DNA of 64,000 nucleotides from Epiperipatus broadwayi (taxonomy: Eukaryota; Onychophora; Udeonychophora; Euonychophora; Peripatidae). Below are positions 11,860-25,500 of the stretch, one piece after another. The notes beneath the pieces were generated by a model that saw only the letters and a list, made by a program, of their open reading frames with translations, was not told the origin of the DNA and ran no database searches. Every line of letters starts with the position of its first letter. Positions within the stretch are counted from its first letter, which is position 1. The stretch lies in contig JAQFVV010012423.1 in the NCBI GenBank assembly GCA_028023455.1, forward strand, positions 6,614,269-6,678,268, read 5' to 3'. The translations under genes were made by a program, and so were the position numbers.

Positions 11860-14269
11860 AACTAGAAGCGGTTATATTTGAAGAACTGCCGATAAATTTT
11901 ATTAGGGATGCTAACTGCATATTCTTATTTTTAACTGCCTGAGCAATAAATTCCTTTTATTCTTCATTGCGTTTCTCAAGGAGCAGCGTATGATTTGTCT
12001 CATAATGCCATTTTACTGAGTATGTCCTGCATACAACTGTCCCAGAACATAAAACGCACACCCGCTTTAATTCCTTTATTAATCATCCCATACTTTTGAG
12101 TCCAGCAACTTTGGAATTCTCTGCTGCTTGTTTTTAATAGTAGTTTTTGTTTTTTATTTTCACTAGCCATGTTGAGTAAAACCACAAGAAATTTAAGAAA
12201 ATTGATAACAAAAATATTTCTTTAAATATTTCAAAAATCTTCACTTTAATGTATGTTTAAATTAATTACCTTTAAAATTCAGCTACAAAGCAATAGTATT
12301 ATGCAGTGCACAGGCGCAATATTATTATTCTTGTCACAACCAAATTTCAAACTCATCTGAGTACTCTGCACGCACTCTGTCTATATCGACATGTCCCAAC
12401 TCGCGTCATATCGCAAAGTATAGTCAGGACAAGAAATAAGCAAATGTAGAGGACGTTCAATTAATAGCCACAAAGCTGAGAGATTATTATAAATACAAAA
12501 CTTATGAAAGAATAATCCGATGCATGCAAATTAAACAACAAAAATTGGAACAACTTCTTAAATTATGGAGAAAATACCAATTAAAAAAAACTTCTGTCAC
12601 ATAACATAATTTATGTAATTGTCGTGCGAATCTTCGGTCTCACTTTCTGTGAATGTGTTCTTTGTCTGCGCGCATTTCTCCTCTTGAATATAAAGTTCCT
12701 ATCATATCACAATTACATCGTTGCTATTCAGAAATTTTTGTTTGGCCGTTTGTTCAAATTTAGTATTTTATGGCTAGATGGTGCCTTAAATTTTTGAAAT
12801 CTTGCATTTTTCATTGTAAAATGAGGATACAATTTGAAAATCGATAACGTGCCATCTGTGACACACATGCCATAGGTTTGTCACCACTGAACTAGACCAT
12901 TTAGACATCACATAAGTTCTAAATTTATTATTTAAAAAATTTATTTAATTTTAAATATAACCATATAAGTTATATTTAAATCTGACAAAAAAAAAATCCT
13001 TAGTCTCAGATTTATTTGAGGCATAAAAAATCAGTGTATAAAGTATATAATTATTATATATTATATTTGAGAATCATTTCACTTTTATTCGATCTTTATC
13101 TTTATATCTAATCATAGTGCAATAAATCTAACATATTTATATATCAGATAAATTTATTTATTTATTTATTAATAACATTACAAACAGCCAAAGTCACAGT
13201 AATGTTTACTAATATGTATGTATATGTTTAAATGCACATACATACATATGTATAAACTTAAAGAGAAAAAGTGATAAGTTTAATAAATTAAAGAATTTTA
13301 AAAGGCTGATTCTTTTAAAATAGTAAGCAAAAGATTTATAAACTCTTAAGATTAGAAAAAGATTATTTTCCTATAAATTAATACCAGTCTAATTAATGAG
13401 AGTAGAATACGTCAATCATGAAATAAAACAATTAAAGGAATTCATATGTAGATTTCCTTTAAATATAAGATAAACTGATTAAAATGAAGAATCACCTGAG
13501 TGGATGGACGGGAGTATGAGCCAACCAACTGCAGGGATTAAAACAATAAATGCCTCAGTACTAATTTGATGAAGAAGACTACACTTCATTCTTGGAGCTT
13601 CACCTGTACACACAGTTATATATATCGTCTCCCATGGCACAGTGACTTCAAGTGTGGAGAGCTAGCCTCCGAATGTGGGAACAGCCAGGTAGGACCAGAT
13701 CATACTGATCTAAATTATTATTTATGTATACCTTCAGGTTTTATTATGTTAAATTATCATATGTATATAAATAATTAAAAATGCTATTAAGGATCATTCA
13801 TTAAATTATCTAAATATTCAACTGTTTAGTAATGATTTGTACTCATGGAAAGTGACATCTTAGATCAGTTAGACATAGAAATTGGCACAGGTGACAGGAC
13901 TGATTTGAACCACTAATTAAAATAACAGTTAAATTTAGGTAAAGGAACGACTAAGCAATGCAAGTAGCAATCGGGGAATTTGACATCAGTGAGGAAAGTA
14001 GTTGGTCCTGTACACTCAACATGTAGAAAACTACTTATTCATTAATAAGTTAAAGATGATAAGCATAAGATGCTTCATTATTATGCTTTGCTGGGAAAGG
14101 AGTTATTGAGATAGGCAGCAGGTTCACTGAACTTTAACTCCTGAAACTGTACTTACAATCAGGTTAAAGAGCGTTTATCAACTGACTCTCCCCCAACCCT
14201 CGAGGCATGTCGCAAGTCTGCAATTCTGAGCCCAGAACCGAGGCTGGGATTACGATATTGCATCTATGG

Positions 14270-15952
14270 ATCATTTCTAGATGAAGCCCTGCTGGAACAA
14301 TTTCTTATGGGTATGTGTAATTATAATTTATGGCAACAATTATTGGCCGTTAATAATTTAGATTATATAGAGGCTATAAAACATGGGATAGCTTATGAAC
14401 TCATGTTTGAGTAATCTAGAAAAATTCGCTGGGTTCAAGATTAATAGCAAATCACAAACATTTGTTTGTAAGATGGTAGAGAAAGAATTGTCGAAGATTA
14501 CAATAAAAACCCATTTATATGTTTTTGCTGTGGAGGAAAATGGTCACAAAGCCAGAAATTGTTTTCATAAACGAGAACCCCTGCAATAATTGTAAAAAAA
14601 GAGGGCACATGGAAAAAATGTGTGCAGAAAAACATAACAATCCCCCAACAAGGCAAGTAATAATTATAAACATTCATATCAGGATCAGACAAGTCAGCCT
14701 ACCAATATTTAAAAAATGTCCATCGATGAAGACAAAATTATGTTAAAATTAAAGCTGTGTGATCAGCTCATATCTATGGATGTAGACAGTGATAGTGGTA
14801 TATTATTAATATCAGTCCGTGACTGCGCTACTGTAACCTCTATGAGTAATAAAATCCCTAAACTAAAAAAAACTGACAAAGCATTAGACATAAATGGTAA
14901 TGCGGTTAAAATTAAAAATATTGTTCAGGCCCCAGTAAGTAGAATGGAGGAAAAAGTGATAGAGTTACTTTTATATATAGTTTATGCTCCAATAAACCCC
15001 ATAATCGGACATCTATGATTTAAGAAATTGGGTGGAAAAGAAATGCGAATTATAATTTCCTAGCTTATTTAATGGGGAACCTGGTGTTATTAAAACGACC
15101 CCTGTATCAATAGAGTTAAGCACTGATAAGCTATCTATAATATGCAAACGAGGGAAAGTTCCATTTGCACAAAAAGAGAAAGTTGAAAAGGAAATCAAAG
15201 ATTTAGTTATGAAAGGGGTCTACAACCCACCGAAAATTCTGAGTGGGCTACACCATTTGTAATTATAACTAAGCCCAACAGGCAAATGCTTTGGTGTGGT
15301 GATTATAGGATATTGGTAAACAAGGCGATCACTAAAAGTGCATACCCAGTCCCTAATGACCGGGAAATAATAGTGTCACTCCAGAGATCAAATTTTTTTG
15401 CTAAATTAGATCTTAATGCTGCTTTCCATCAGATACCAGTTAATGAACAGACAGCTGAAATATTAACACTAACCACTCATGTAGGTTTATATAATGTATG
15501 AGGCTCCTGTTTGGAATATCATTGACCCCTAGTGTCTTGCAATCTTAATTTGAAACCCTCCTTAATGGATTAGAGGGTACTATTCCATATTTTGATGACA
15601 TTCTGATTACAGCTATGACTGAAAACTAACTGAAAATGTGTCTACAGAAAGTCTGCGAAAAACTGAATGATATTTGGGGCTAAACTTACTATCCAAAAAT
15701 GCATATGGAAAGCAAGAAAAATCAATTTCTTAGATCACATTATATCTAAAAATGGCACATCTCGTGCCCCCAAAAAATCAAAAGCAATTGCAGAAGCACA
15801 GAGACCTAACAAACAATGTGAAAAAACTTCAAGCCTTCGTGGGTCTAGTTAATTACTTTGAAAAATTCTTAGAAAGAAAAGTCCATGTGGTCAGACCACT
15901 GTATGCTCTCCTCAAAAAAAAATTAGAAATGGAAGTGGGCATTTCTTTATGA
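14270..15952 (+). pseudogene. Ty3/gypsy gag-pol relic
   Basis: Decayed LTR-retrotransposon coding region with many stops and frameshifts. In order: the gag C-terminus (DEALLEQFLMGMCNYNLWQQ, about 14280-14400); two zinc knuckles near 14510-14620 (NGHKARNCF and CNNCKKRGHMEKMC); a degenerate protease (MDVDSDSGILLIS, about 14770-14815); and reverse transcriptase from about 15160 with KVEKEIKDLVMKGV, DYRILVNKAI, AKLDLNAAFHQIPV, YFDDILIT and KINFLDHIISKNG. It ends with LQAFVGLVNYFEKFL..VRPLYALLKK. RNase H and integrase are missing. The retained DD of YFDDI confirms RT. No 5' LTR was found upstream. Confidence 0.8.
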
Positions 15953-16007
15953 CAAATGTTGATTGAATAAAGGTAGAGAGGTAGTGAGATAGAAAATTCA
16001 TTAGTAT

Positions 16008-16195
16008 TGTGACGAGGTAATTACTCAATGCTAGCTGATGATGATCATGTGGATCATGTATAAGTGGCCATTATTACAAAATGCCAAATCAACTTTAGTG
16101 CTGTTATAAAGTAGTGTTCCACATTTAGATCTATATTATTATGACTGATGTTTCAATTCTTAGACGTAGTAAAGTTTATTATATACTTCAGTACA
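16008..16195 (+). mobile_element. Short LTR followed by a primer-binding-site-like sequence
   Basis: A 188-bp segment starting TGTGACGAGG and ending CTTCAGTACA (TG...CA), with a TATAAAG box near 16106. TGGCGATCCCGATTGAG follows directly at 16199-16215, in the place of a tRNA primer-binding site. The segment before it is purine-rich (15970-15996). It lies just downstream of the gypsy relic but is followed by a PBS rather than preceded by one. So it is not simply that element's 3' LTR and may be the left end of another truncated copy. Confidence 0.5.
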
Positions 16196-16395
16196 AAATG
16201 GCGATCCCGATTGAGCTAAATTTTTTTCAGATTAGATTGATCATCTCCCCAGTATCATCATTTTTTTTATCATGTTACAATATATATATATGTAGATAAT
16301 TATAGAATATTCTATTTTGGTTCTATTCTAAAGACTTGTCATTGAAAACAAAGCTACATAATCTATATCTACAAGTTGTAAAAAATCAGATTCTT

Positions 16396-16513
16396 GTCAA
16401 GTGTTGTTAGCCGAGAGGTCATCGCACCCGCCTTGCAAGCAAGTAGTTGGTTGCAGACGGGTGTGGGTTCACGTCCCGGCAGATGCTATGACATATGAAA
16501 AAAAAAAAAAAAG
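16396..16513 (+). mobile_element. tRNA-derived SINE with poly(A) tail and 12-bp target duplication
   Basis: Flanked by the exact duplication AATCAGATTCTT (16384-16395 and 16514-16525) and ending in an A-run (16498-16512). The head is tRNA-like: A-box-like TAGCCGAGAGGT at 16408-16419, B-box-like GGGTTCACGTCCC at 16466-16477, and between them an extended arm (CACCCG pairing with CGGGTG) as in class II tRNAs such as Leu or Ser. The target duplication and tail show retroposition, so this is not a working tRNA gene. The perfect duplication suggests a fairly young insertion. Confidence 0.85.
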
Positions 16514-17208
16514 AATCAGATTCTTCATTCATTTGAAGGATGATAAAATAAATGTTAAAACAATTGTGATAAAAAAGCCTTTTGAACTGCATAATTTAAA
16601 CTTTCTTACATAGTAAAAAAAAAAAAACATTATGAAAAATAAGTTAATATGATTAAAATTAAACTATTACGAAAAAGTTAAAATCGTTAAAATATTATTT
16701 TACTAAGAAATTGCATAAGATGTTTTAACTACAAAAAATTAATATGAGATGTTAATTTAATAAACTATGTTAACATTTATTTAAGAAAAATACTAACCCA
16801 AATTATAAAATTAAGTAACAAAAATTAAATAATTATGAAATCTAAGAAAAAACTCAGCAGGGCTTTATCCAAAAAGTAGTCTAATACCTAAATTAACATT
16901 ATGAAAGTAATGATTCCATTGATAACAATGATGAAATCATAATTGTGAATTGATTTTTTAAAGAATATTAATAATGCATTTATATAAAAAATACCTTTGA
17001 GAATTCTCAGAATTTGTGTGTGGCTAAAAATAGTGTAGTAAGAAAAATATATTTGAATATTTAAAAAAATATAGAAATCAATATGGAAAAGCAATTTTGT
17101 ATAAGGTTAAAAAAAAAAAAGTTAAGTAGAAGACAAAATATTATAAATCCCTAATTTTACAAAATACGTCTTTATTTTCTCATATATGAATATTTAAAAA
17201 AAAATTAC

Positions 17209-17313
17209 CTTATAACCTATGGCCTTTAATTCACTTGAAGAACAAGGAAATAAATCCATATACTTATACCGATCTACTAATAAAGCAGTTTCTCTGCCTT
17301 CAAATTCTTGTAA
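17209..17313 (-). CDS. CSTF3: CSTF3 (CstF-77) exon B
   Basis: Second CSTF3 exon in the window, joined in phase 0 to the exon at 53686-53782 across an intron of about 36.4 kb. On the minus strand, ttttttag precedes 35 codons beginning [20 protein letters not shown] and ending [10 protein letters not shown], followed by a gtaatt donor, again phase 0. In animal CstF-77 the corresponding stretch ([29 protein letters not shown]) closes the HAT-C domain that mediates homodimer formation. The reading frame is clean and the codons are AT-rich like the surroundings. The match is close enough that homology is not in doubt. Confidence 0.94.
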
Positions 17314-19530
17314 CTAAAAAAATAATGACAATTAATGGATACAAAATATAATCATATAAAATCATTCATAAATATACATTCTCACAAGCACACATATATT
17401 TATATATGTATATAAAAATAAACTTCTAATATATTCACTTTAAGTTAATGATTTAAGATGAGAAATACAAAATTAACTTTAAAAATCATTATTAATAATT
17501 CTTGAAATGTAAACAAAGAATTTATTTCTAAAAATAATATTTTTCAATATAATCTCTATAGATTATAATACAGTTGTCATTAAACTACAATAGCTTTCAA
17601 ATCCATTTCTAATAGCAATTTTAACTTCAATCATCTCATTGCTATTTGCTTATATCCTAAAACAGCTTAAAAAATAAACTGAAAACAAAAATCCATATGC
17701 TAAATAAATTCCTTGATTAGTTTAAGTAAATGATAATCAAAAGGATTCAAAGAATTGAGATAAAACACTCTCTTTCAACTTCAATATAGTTTTTATTGCT
17801 AAATATTAACAGCAAAGTGAAGATGAGTATTGCTTTGAAAGGAATAAAAAGAATCCTATCTTTTTTTATATTCTGAGCAGATGACTGACATCACTTTCTA
17901 TTAATTTTTAAAATGCGGAAATAACAAGTTTTTGATTGCCTTAAAGAAAAATCCCTTATCAACAGTAATCTTTTTTGCTTATCTGTGATGAACATGAAAC
18001 TAAATTTAAAGGAAAGGGATTTCAGAAGAAAGATTATCTATATTCAACAAAAAATTGATAATTACATAGTGCACATTTATTATCTGCTCTAAGTCCTTGT
18101 TGCAAGTTGATGAAAATGATAAGACAAAAACATAGTAAAAGTTGTTAACTTAAACATTTTAGCTTGTTAATAAATGCATACCCAAAAAATTGATTATGCA
18201 CAAAAAAAAAAAAAAAAAACCTAAATATTTTTTTTAAAAAAAATATTCCATTGACTTATTATTTGTAAATAAAAAATGCTAAATATTTATTTTGAAATTG
18301 TATATTTGATTCCATTATTATGGTAATATACTAATGTAACTCATTTGTAGACTATTTTTAATTATCATTATATCATGATTTACTATAATTATTGTCATTA
18401 TTATTAATATATCACTTGATTTCTTAGCTTACACAACATGATAAAATAAGAGCAGCTCTCTACTCTATACTTATCTATAGTAATCATGAATAATTTCTAA
18501 TTTTTAGCATTATCAATGAGAACTTGGGAATAATGCAATTATGCAGCTAGAAAACATCTATTCAAGCTAAAAGCCTGAAATTCAAAACACCCTAAGATTG
18601 TAAATTCAAGACAATCTGCATGGACAATTACATCATTTCATGCTTTAATTAAAATTCTATCAATTTAATTACGCATAACATAAAACCTTTACTGAAAATC
18701 TGAAAAATTGTCATTATATAATCTTAAAAATAAAATTGCATGAATACAAATAAAAATAAATAAATATAGTGAATAATATGTTTTTAATAACAATTGTAAA
18801 GATATAGCATATACAATTATCTCCAAAATAAGACTATAACCTATTCTAACACAGTAAAATATTTTACAAGTTGTTTTTATATAATAATTTTGAATTCCAT
18901 AAATTTAATACAGAACTTATATCATCACCATCATTAGTTTTTTTTTTTAATTAAAAAAATGAGTTTTTTATTAATATTTCTAAAATTACCATGAATTATT
19001 TTAATATTTAAAAAGTAAAATATTATCAGTTTAAATTATTGAAATTTAGATAAATGAATGTAATCATTAGTAAAAATAATAATATTGATTAATATAAAGT
19101 TTTCAAAGATAAATGAACCTGATAATATACATAAATCCATATGCATATACTTATACACACACATAACAGCAATAAACCCTTCAGCTGATAGACAATACAA
19201 TTTTTAATAAAAATAAATAAGGCATTTTTATATAAATAAATTATAATCTGATGTTTAGAATGGAAAAAATATCAATTTTTGTAGTTTTACACTCTATTTT
19301 TCGATTGTACTCTTTTATAAATTATTTTTATTAAAAAAAAAAAAAAGCAAGAACGATATACAAAGTAAAAATAACAAAAATTTTCAACAGATATTTTTCA
19401 TTCAAACTGACAACCATTTGTTAAAGATTCATCACTGAGAATAACACACTTATACAAATATATACTGTATTCCAACTATCTATAATCTAACAGTGGGGAG
19501 AGAGAGAGGGAGAATACATATAGGATATAA

Positions 19531-22500
19531 GATATATGCCAGGACGCCAAATTGTAACTTTGGAGGAACAGCTACTAGACCGATTTGATATAGTCACAGA
19601 TTTACAAGTTATGAATTTGCAAGTAAAGCAAATTATGAAATTCTAAAATAATTTTACTTGTAAATATTAAGAATTAATTCACTTCTCAAATTAAGTAGCT
19701 TCACAAAATCAAGCCAGCCAAATTATAACTTACAAAAGGATATGGACTAAAATTGCTTATCATATACTTGCAAATAAGTCACATGAGTCACCATAGCTGT
19801 ATTAATTCTCATATCTAGCAAATAAAAATACCCCCCCCCCCCCCTAAAGGCTAAGGGGGAAATGATTTGGCAATTCATGCGGAGAACACCGAAAATTATA
19901 CCACCAATAAATACTATAAATTATTATTACTAAGCTAAGGGAGGCGGGGAAACCTCGACTCACACCCATAACATGTTAACAACCTCAATATCCCCTCACA
20001 TAAATTCTCAAAACCAAAGTTACAATTAATTTATTTCTGATGTTAAGCTTTAATAGTCCCCCCACTACCACCAAACTTTACCGTCTTTACAATATTATCT
20101 TTCATGATTTAAGATTTGCAAAATAAATAATCTCATCAATTCAATTAATCTTATTGTCACCTTAATTCGGTAATACCAAACCAATGAACTCTAATCTTAC
20201 AGTTGAAAATCTTATAATCAAAACTCTTATAATTGAAAATCTTATAATCGAAAATCTTATGATCTCAGGGTTCAAATTCAGAATGTGAAGCTTTTATTAG
20301 TGATTCAAAATTTATTGTTGACCAATGAATGCTATCCCAGCGATTGTAATTCAAGTAGATATTAGTTTGATCTATCTAAGCCAATACCTACTGTTCATCA
20401 ACCCATAATAAGTATAATAATATTAAACTTGATAATTTACCAAACAATTAATTAGAATAAAATATTTTAACTATTTCAAAATTTAGCTAAATTATCGACT
20501 GGGAACACATCTGAGCATCAGGAGTGGAAAAGGTATTTTATGTCCACTCGAGATATTCGTCACAACACAATAAATTTATGAAACGGATAATTAACTTTAA
20601 AATTAAAGTTTCTTCTCAATGTTTACTATTTAACCATGATAATTTATAACACAAGTTGAGAAAGTTTCTTCAAAGCATTTCTCAAACCTCAAAATAAATT
20701 ATTAATTTAATATTTAAATTTTCATAATGTATCTGTAATGAAATAAGCATTAAATATTTTATTAAAATTGCATATGATTAGATTTCTGGATTTTATGATA
20801 CCAAAAACATTAAGACACAACAATTTTTAATTAATACATAAGTTTATTAACAGAATAAATGATAAACTATAATAACAATATAACAGAACAAATCTTTGTA
20901 GCTATCCAAATGATGAAAAAAGACAATAAAATATTTACATGGGGATTTACAGCTGCTATAGAAAATAATCTCTTCCCTGTGCTTAACACTTCTACAAATA
21001 TGCCTCTCTTTCTACAAATGTACCTTTATTTAGGTAACAGAAACAAAGTATGTAATCATAATATTAAAAAAAAAAAATTTTGACTAGTTATATTTTGCTG
21101 TTCGACAACTCTTTCTTGGGAGGCTAGCTTCAATAAACATTTATTATAATATTTATATTTAGTAAATAGAAATTAACTTGTTAACTTTAATAAATAAGAT
21201 AAACATATCTCTTACTGACTTGGTAAACTTACTATTATGCCTAGATGTACATTTGACACTTAAAACTACTTGTATAAATCATTGCTTATCCTCATATTAA
21301 ACTCCTCAACTCCTAATTCTAGAACAATTTGCTATTCTAGAGTTCACATTCACACACATACATACATTTAATGCTTTCTATGTCCCCAACACGAGTATTA
21401 CTCATTGTTTTACCAGTTCAGCAGTGACTTGCTTCAGCTGTGGGCTGGATATGATGTGCACTGCTTATCTAAGCATCTCAAAAATAATTAAATTTAAATT
21501 TTGAAGGATTATCAGTTCTAGAAATTATTGCGAGCAAAGCTCAGTTAAACATTATATATCATTTCCTTAAGCTATACTTCAAATCTAAACTATCCTAAAG
21601 TAGATAACACACTTTAATACTACACAATGACACATCATAAAATTAAGCAAAGTTTCATACAAAATACAGCGATAAAATATACATCCGTAAGGAAAAGAGT
21701 CGCAAAATAACTTATTAGTGTTGGCATGAACACCGAGCACATCTTCTACCTAAGGGTTATGAGATATGTTAGGATTTAGTCACTACACATATGAAAACAG
21801 GCATGCACAAACCACAACTACTACAACTACGAAACACCTCTTATGGAGTAAATTAATAATGGAACCAATAATACACCCTCGATCTCCAAACATCTTAGAA
21901 TTCTTAACAATTATAACCATGACAGAGGTACGCTCCATCTCGACCTTCAAGACAGTGAGAATTTTGCATACCTTAATCAAACAAGGGTCGTTCACAATCT
22001 CACATAATCCTGTAAGAACAGGATTTGAACTCTCATAAAAAAAACTATAATATTAATGTATGAACTGATAATTTAATAATAGTCTAATATGACTAAATAC
22101 TAATAAAATAAAATTATGTAAATCTTAAATACTATAAAATAAAAAATGTGCATAATTCATTTTCTTTAACATATAATGATTTTAAACCTCTCACATCTAG
22201 GAGATAGCAATATTAAACTTTTAAAATGCATGAATGAAATAAAGCATTAAAATATCAATCTTAACTATAAGCATAAAATTATATCTGTGAACCTCTTAAG
22301 ACATTCCACACTTTTACGTATATCCTTCATTCATTCCACGATAGCATCAGGGTTAAGCAACATCAATAGATAATAATAATTAATATAAAGGCATATTTTC
22401 CCTACCATAGCCCAAATTTAACACCAGGCATATTTGACAATATGTTTAACTAATATACTCAATAAAGTAATCTTTTAACATAGAACAAATTAATAAACAA

Positions 22501-25500
22501 TAAATAAAAAAATAAAAATATACTTAAGAATTCTTTCTTAGTACAGTTCATCACTGATGATTATCCTCCTCCATCTGACTGTTTTAAGTTCATCCACACA
22601 TATTATTAGCACGCACAGATTATTTAAATGTAATATTTCTAGAAATGGCCATAATTTCCAAAATCAAATTATCCTTAGCATTTTATAATTATTTCACAAT
22701 ATTATGGTATCCTTCTGCACAATTAATATCCTGACATCACAGCTGCATTTCTCTTCTGGATCCAATAAAGACATATATGTTTCCTTAAGACCCACTTCAG
22801 ATTCCGAGCAAGCAATTTATATAATTCAGGATTAATTTTCAAAGTTAGTCATAAGCTTAAATACATCTTAATAATTCCAACTTTCTATAGCATTCCAAAT
22901 TCACTATTTCCACAGGATATGTACTTGGTTTAGCATTTATTATTTTATCCTAAAGCTTTGGTTTTATTCAATTTTTTATTTGTTTGACTTTTCATTTACC
23001 ATTAACAATAATAGTTTGAATATTTTCAAAATTTTCTTTCACGCAAAGAATCAGTCTTTCTCTTATGATAAAACTTAATAAAATACATAGGTAACTTAGC
23101 CCATACTTTGGACTAGGCTAGATTTGCAAAGTATAAATTTATAAATACTATTATAGTTCAATTCAAAGTTGTTGTTTTTTATACTTTCTCGAACACCATC
23201 GCTCCCATCTTTTATATATCATAATTCTTTTAACGAAAGAAAATATTAACAAAAATTAATGCCTGCACAACTTTACTTGGGAAAAATTGGTAAATCTGCC
23301 TCAGACGCCTCATTCTTCGCATAGCCATACTGAAATTTGCCATTCTGAGAATTTGATCCATGATTAACTTCAGGAGTCAAAATTAAATGTGCCTGATTTG
23401 GTGGCTTTACATACACATTCTTATAGAATACAATACAATTTTAAATCAATATTAAGTCAGAAGATGGACAAGCCGAAGAGTATAAAATTCACTAGAATAA
23501 ATAAAATGAAACAGCAACTGGGAGATGTGGATTAAGACCCATAAGAATAATGAAAAGGAACTCACTCAAAATGTGTGTTTCTTTTATAATCTTCGTTTGT
23601 CAATCAACCGCCAACTCATCCCCTTGACCATTTACCCTTGGTATTAAATTTGTGATTGGCTATTAAACATAATTTTAACATTAATTATTCACACTGTTAA
23701 TAATCACGTGGTTGCTTAAAAAATTCCCGGTTTTACACTGTACAAAAAAAAATCTGTAGCAAATTGAAATAAAATTTTATAATAGAAACATTAGTTTTAA
23801 ATTAATATTTATGACTGAATATTAGTAAGAATTTATCTGAAACTGGCATAGGATTAATATTATTCTTTCAATTTGCTATCAAATGATATCTTACATAAGA
23901 CAAGGAAACCTATAATTGTCCCAACAAATAAAAGTTTACCTTTAACACACACACACTTGCTCACACACCAATATTCTTGCTAGCTAATCATAGTAATTCC
24001 AATTAGCACTATGCTTATTGCACAATTCTTAAAATATTATAGCTTTTCCTTACAAATTGACTATTAAAATGAGTACTATTATAAACAAGCTAAATTTTAC
24101 GATTTAAACCTATATCGATCTTTTCAATTATTTATTTCCTTTTATTAAACAAATATTACTTGTCAATCACAACATTTAACTCTTAACAACTAAAGCAGAT
24201 GTAAAATTTACTGTGTGTTAGACTTCAAAATTACCTCCATCCACTTAAGACAAACTTATACATTAATTTTCTCTCTAACATTTTAGAGATACGATTTTTC
24301 TTTATATATTTTATGATTATCAGAAACTTTTTGATTCCTCTAATCATTTAAAATTACTGTTATTTATGGAATTTTTTACTTAATTAATTTTCTTCTATGA
24401 GAAAATTTTTTTATTTATTAAAGAACGGTATTTGCCTCGAACTCAACCATCTTTGATCAAAACCAAAGGTTACAATATATATATTGTAATGGTCACTTCG
24501 ATCGTCTTTTGATCATTGATAGCGCCACTGTTGACATCGAAAATTTAATTTACAATGATCGAAAAGTTAACAATGATGATCAATGCTACCAGCTAGACAC
24601 AGGGAGAGAAAGAGATCTTTAACATTGTTCAGACAATTGAGAAAAGGACACGAAGACAAACGTTAGCCAAAATAATTATAAACAATTTTAAAGTTTATTA
24701 AATTAAAAAAAAAAAAAATATTAGTCAAACAAAATATGAAAGTTTGACCTAGATTTTTTCCAATAGATTTATCAGAGAGTGTACGAGAGTATTGGCATCA
24801 AACACATAGACAGATAAGTTTGTTTTCTCACCTAAGAATTAAAAGGAATTTATAATCTCTTCTTGCTAGTAATTTATATAAACAAATTCCAGTTTCCTTT
24901 AGTTAGAGATTTAAAAACAAAACGAACTTGTACGGAATTCAAAGAATCAGCATAGAGCAATCTTTTCCTACAACTCACCAAAAACCTCGGGATATCAAGA
25001 ATCATTTGCCCACAAACACTCATGAAAGATCACGTTGTAAGACCTTCAAGATTGATTCCGATAAAAAAATAAAAGATTATGGTATTACGTAATCTGAAAG
25101 ATAGGAAAACCAAAATCTCTATTGTTTAAAAAAAAAAACCAGAACAATACCCTCGATAAATCGTTAGCCAAAAGAAGGAAACGCAAACCCCAATTGTCTA
25201 AATTAATTATCATGAAAGAATAAGGTTAAAGGTGGGTTAAAAAGAAAATTACTAATATCTGCCCAAGCATTTATTAAGGGTTGGTAATATAAAAAGAGAA
25301 AAACACTAAGCATATAAAATATAAACTTGCAATACATTCTCGGATAAATAAATTTAAAATATGAAATCTAAAAACTAAGACTTCAATACATGTAATAAGA
25401 AAAATACATAATAAAGTAATTAATGATATTTAAATGATTATACATTTTATTATAGGTGCAGGTTCCTTTTTAGTTTAAGCTGAGACTTTAACAGAAAGAT

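Larger units (their letters stand above)
9570..12168 (-). pseudogene. hAT transposase pseudogene (BED finger, GTF2IRD2-like)
   Basis: Pieces read in order on the minus strand. 12168 to about 11880 gives REFQSCWTQKYG, then after a frameshift a BED finger with CVLC...HYETNH and SSSNITAS. 11208-10627 gives SLCLDESTDITGSARLAIF, SITTDGACSMIGKENGF and FHCIIHQQ. 10605-10139 holds the middle in two overlapping frames. 10142-9570 ends with the hATC dimerisation region (STYACELLFSEVNFIKDSYR..L). The D of LDEST and the D of TTDGA are the expected catalytic acidic positions. The gene is inactive: at least three frameshifts, and the NITAS-to-LSKI junction is split by two insertions. I do not recognise it as a domesticated host gene. 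Confidence 0.85.
9363..12889 (-). mobile_element. hAT DNA transposon with intact ends and 8-bp target duplication
   Basis: The element starts CAGCGGTGGCGAACC and ends GGTTTGTCACCACTG, giving inverted ends that match with a few differences. It is flanked on both sides by the identical 8 bases AACTAGAC (9355-9362 and 12890-12897), the target duplication typical of hAT insertions. It encodes a transposase of the BED-finger/GTF2IRD2-like type on the minus strand, now broken. Two foreign pieces sit inside it: a poly(A)-tailed insert (about 11212-11491) and a short Penelope-like element (11508-11859). Confidence 0.93.
3939..17208. other. CSTF3 intron between exons B and C
   Basis: About 13.3 kb, holding a pogo-like MITE, a hAT element with nested insertions, a Ty3/gypsy relic, a short LTR and a SINE, all listed separately. 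The stretches 3939-4886, 5805-6847, 6909-9354, 12898-14269 and 16526-17208 are AT-rich, and I see no gene in them. An open minus-strand frame at 4122-4334 matches nothing I recognise and lacks convincing splice sites. 13500-13720 is less AT-rich and may be the leader of the gypsy relic that follows. Confidence 0.6.

Noticed and set aside
16401-16490. Functional tRNA gene
   Set aside because: Exact flanking duplications and an A-tail show a retroposed SINE. The anticodon arm is aberrant.
23941-23970. CA-rich run as a regulatory element
   Set aside because: A short simple repeat with nothing around it to suggest function.
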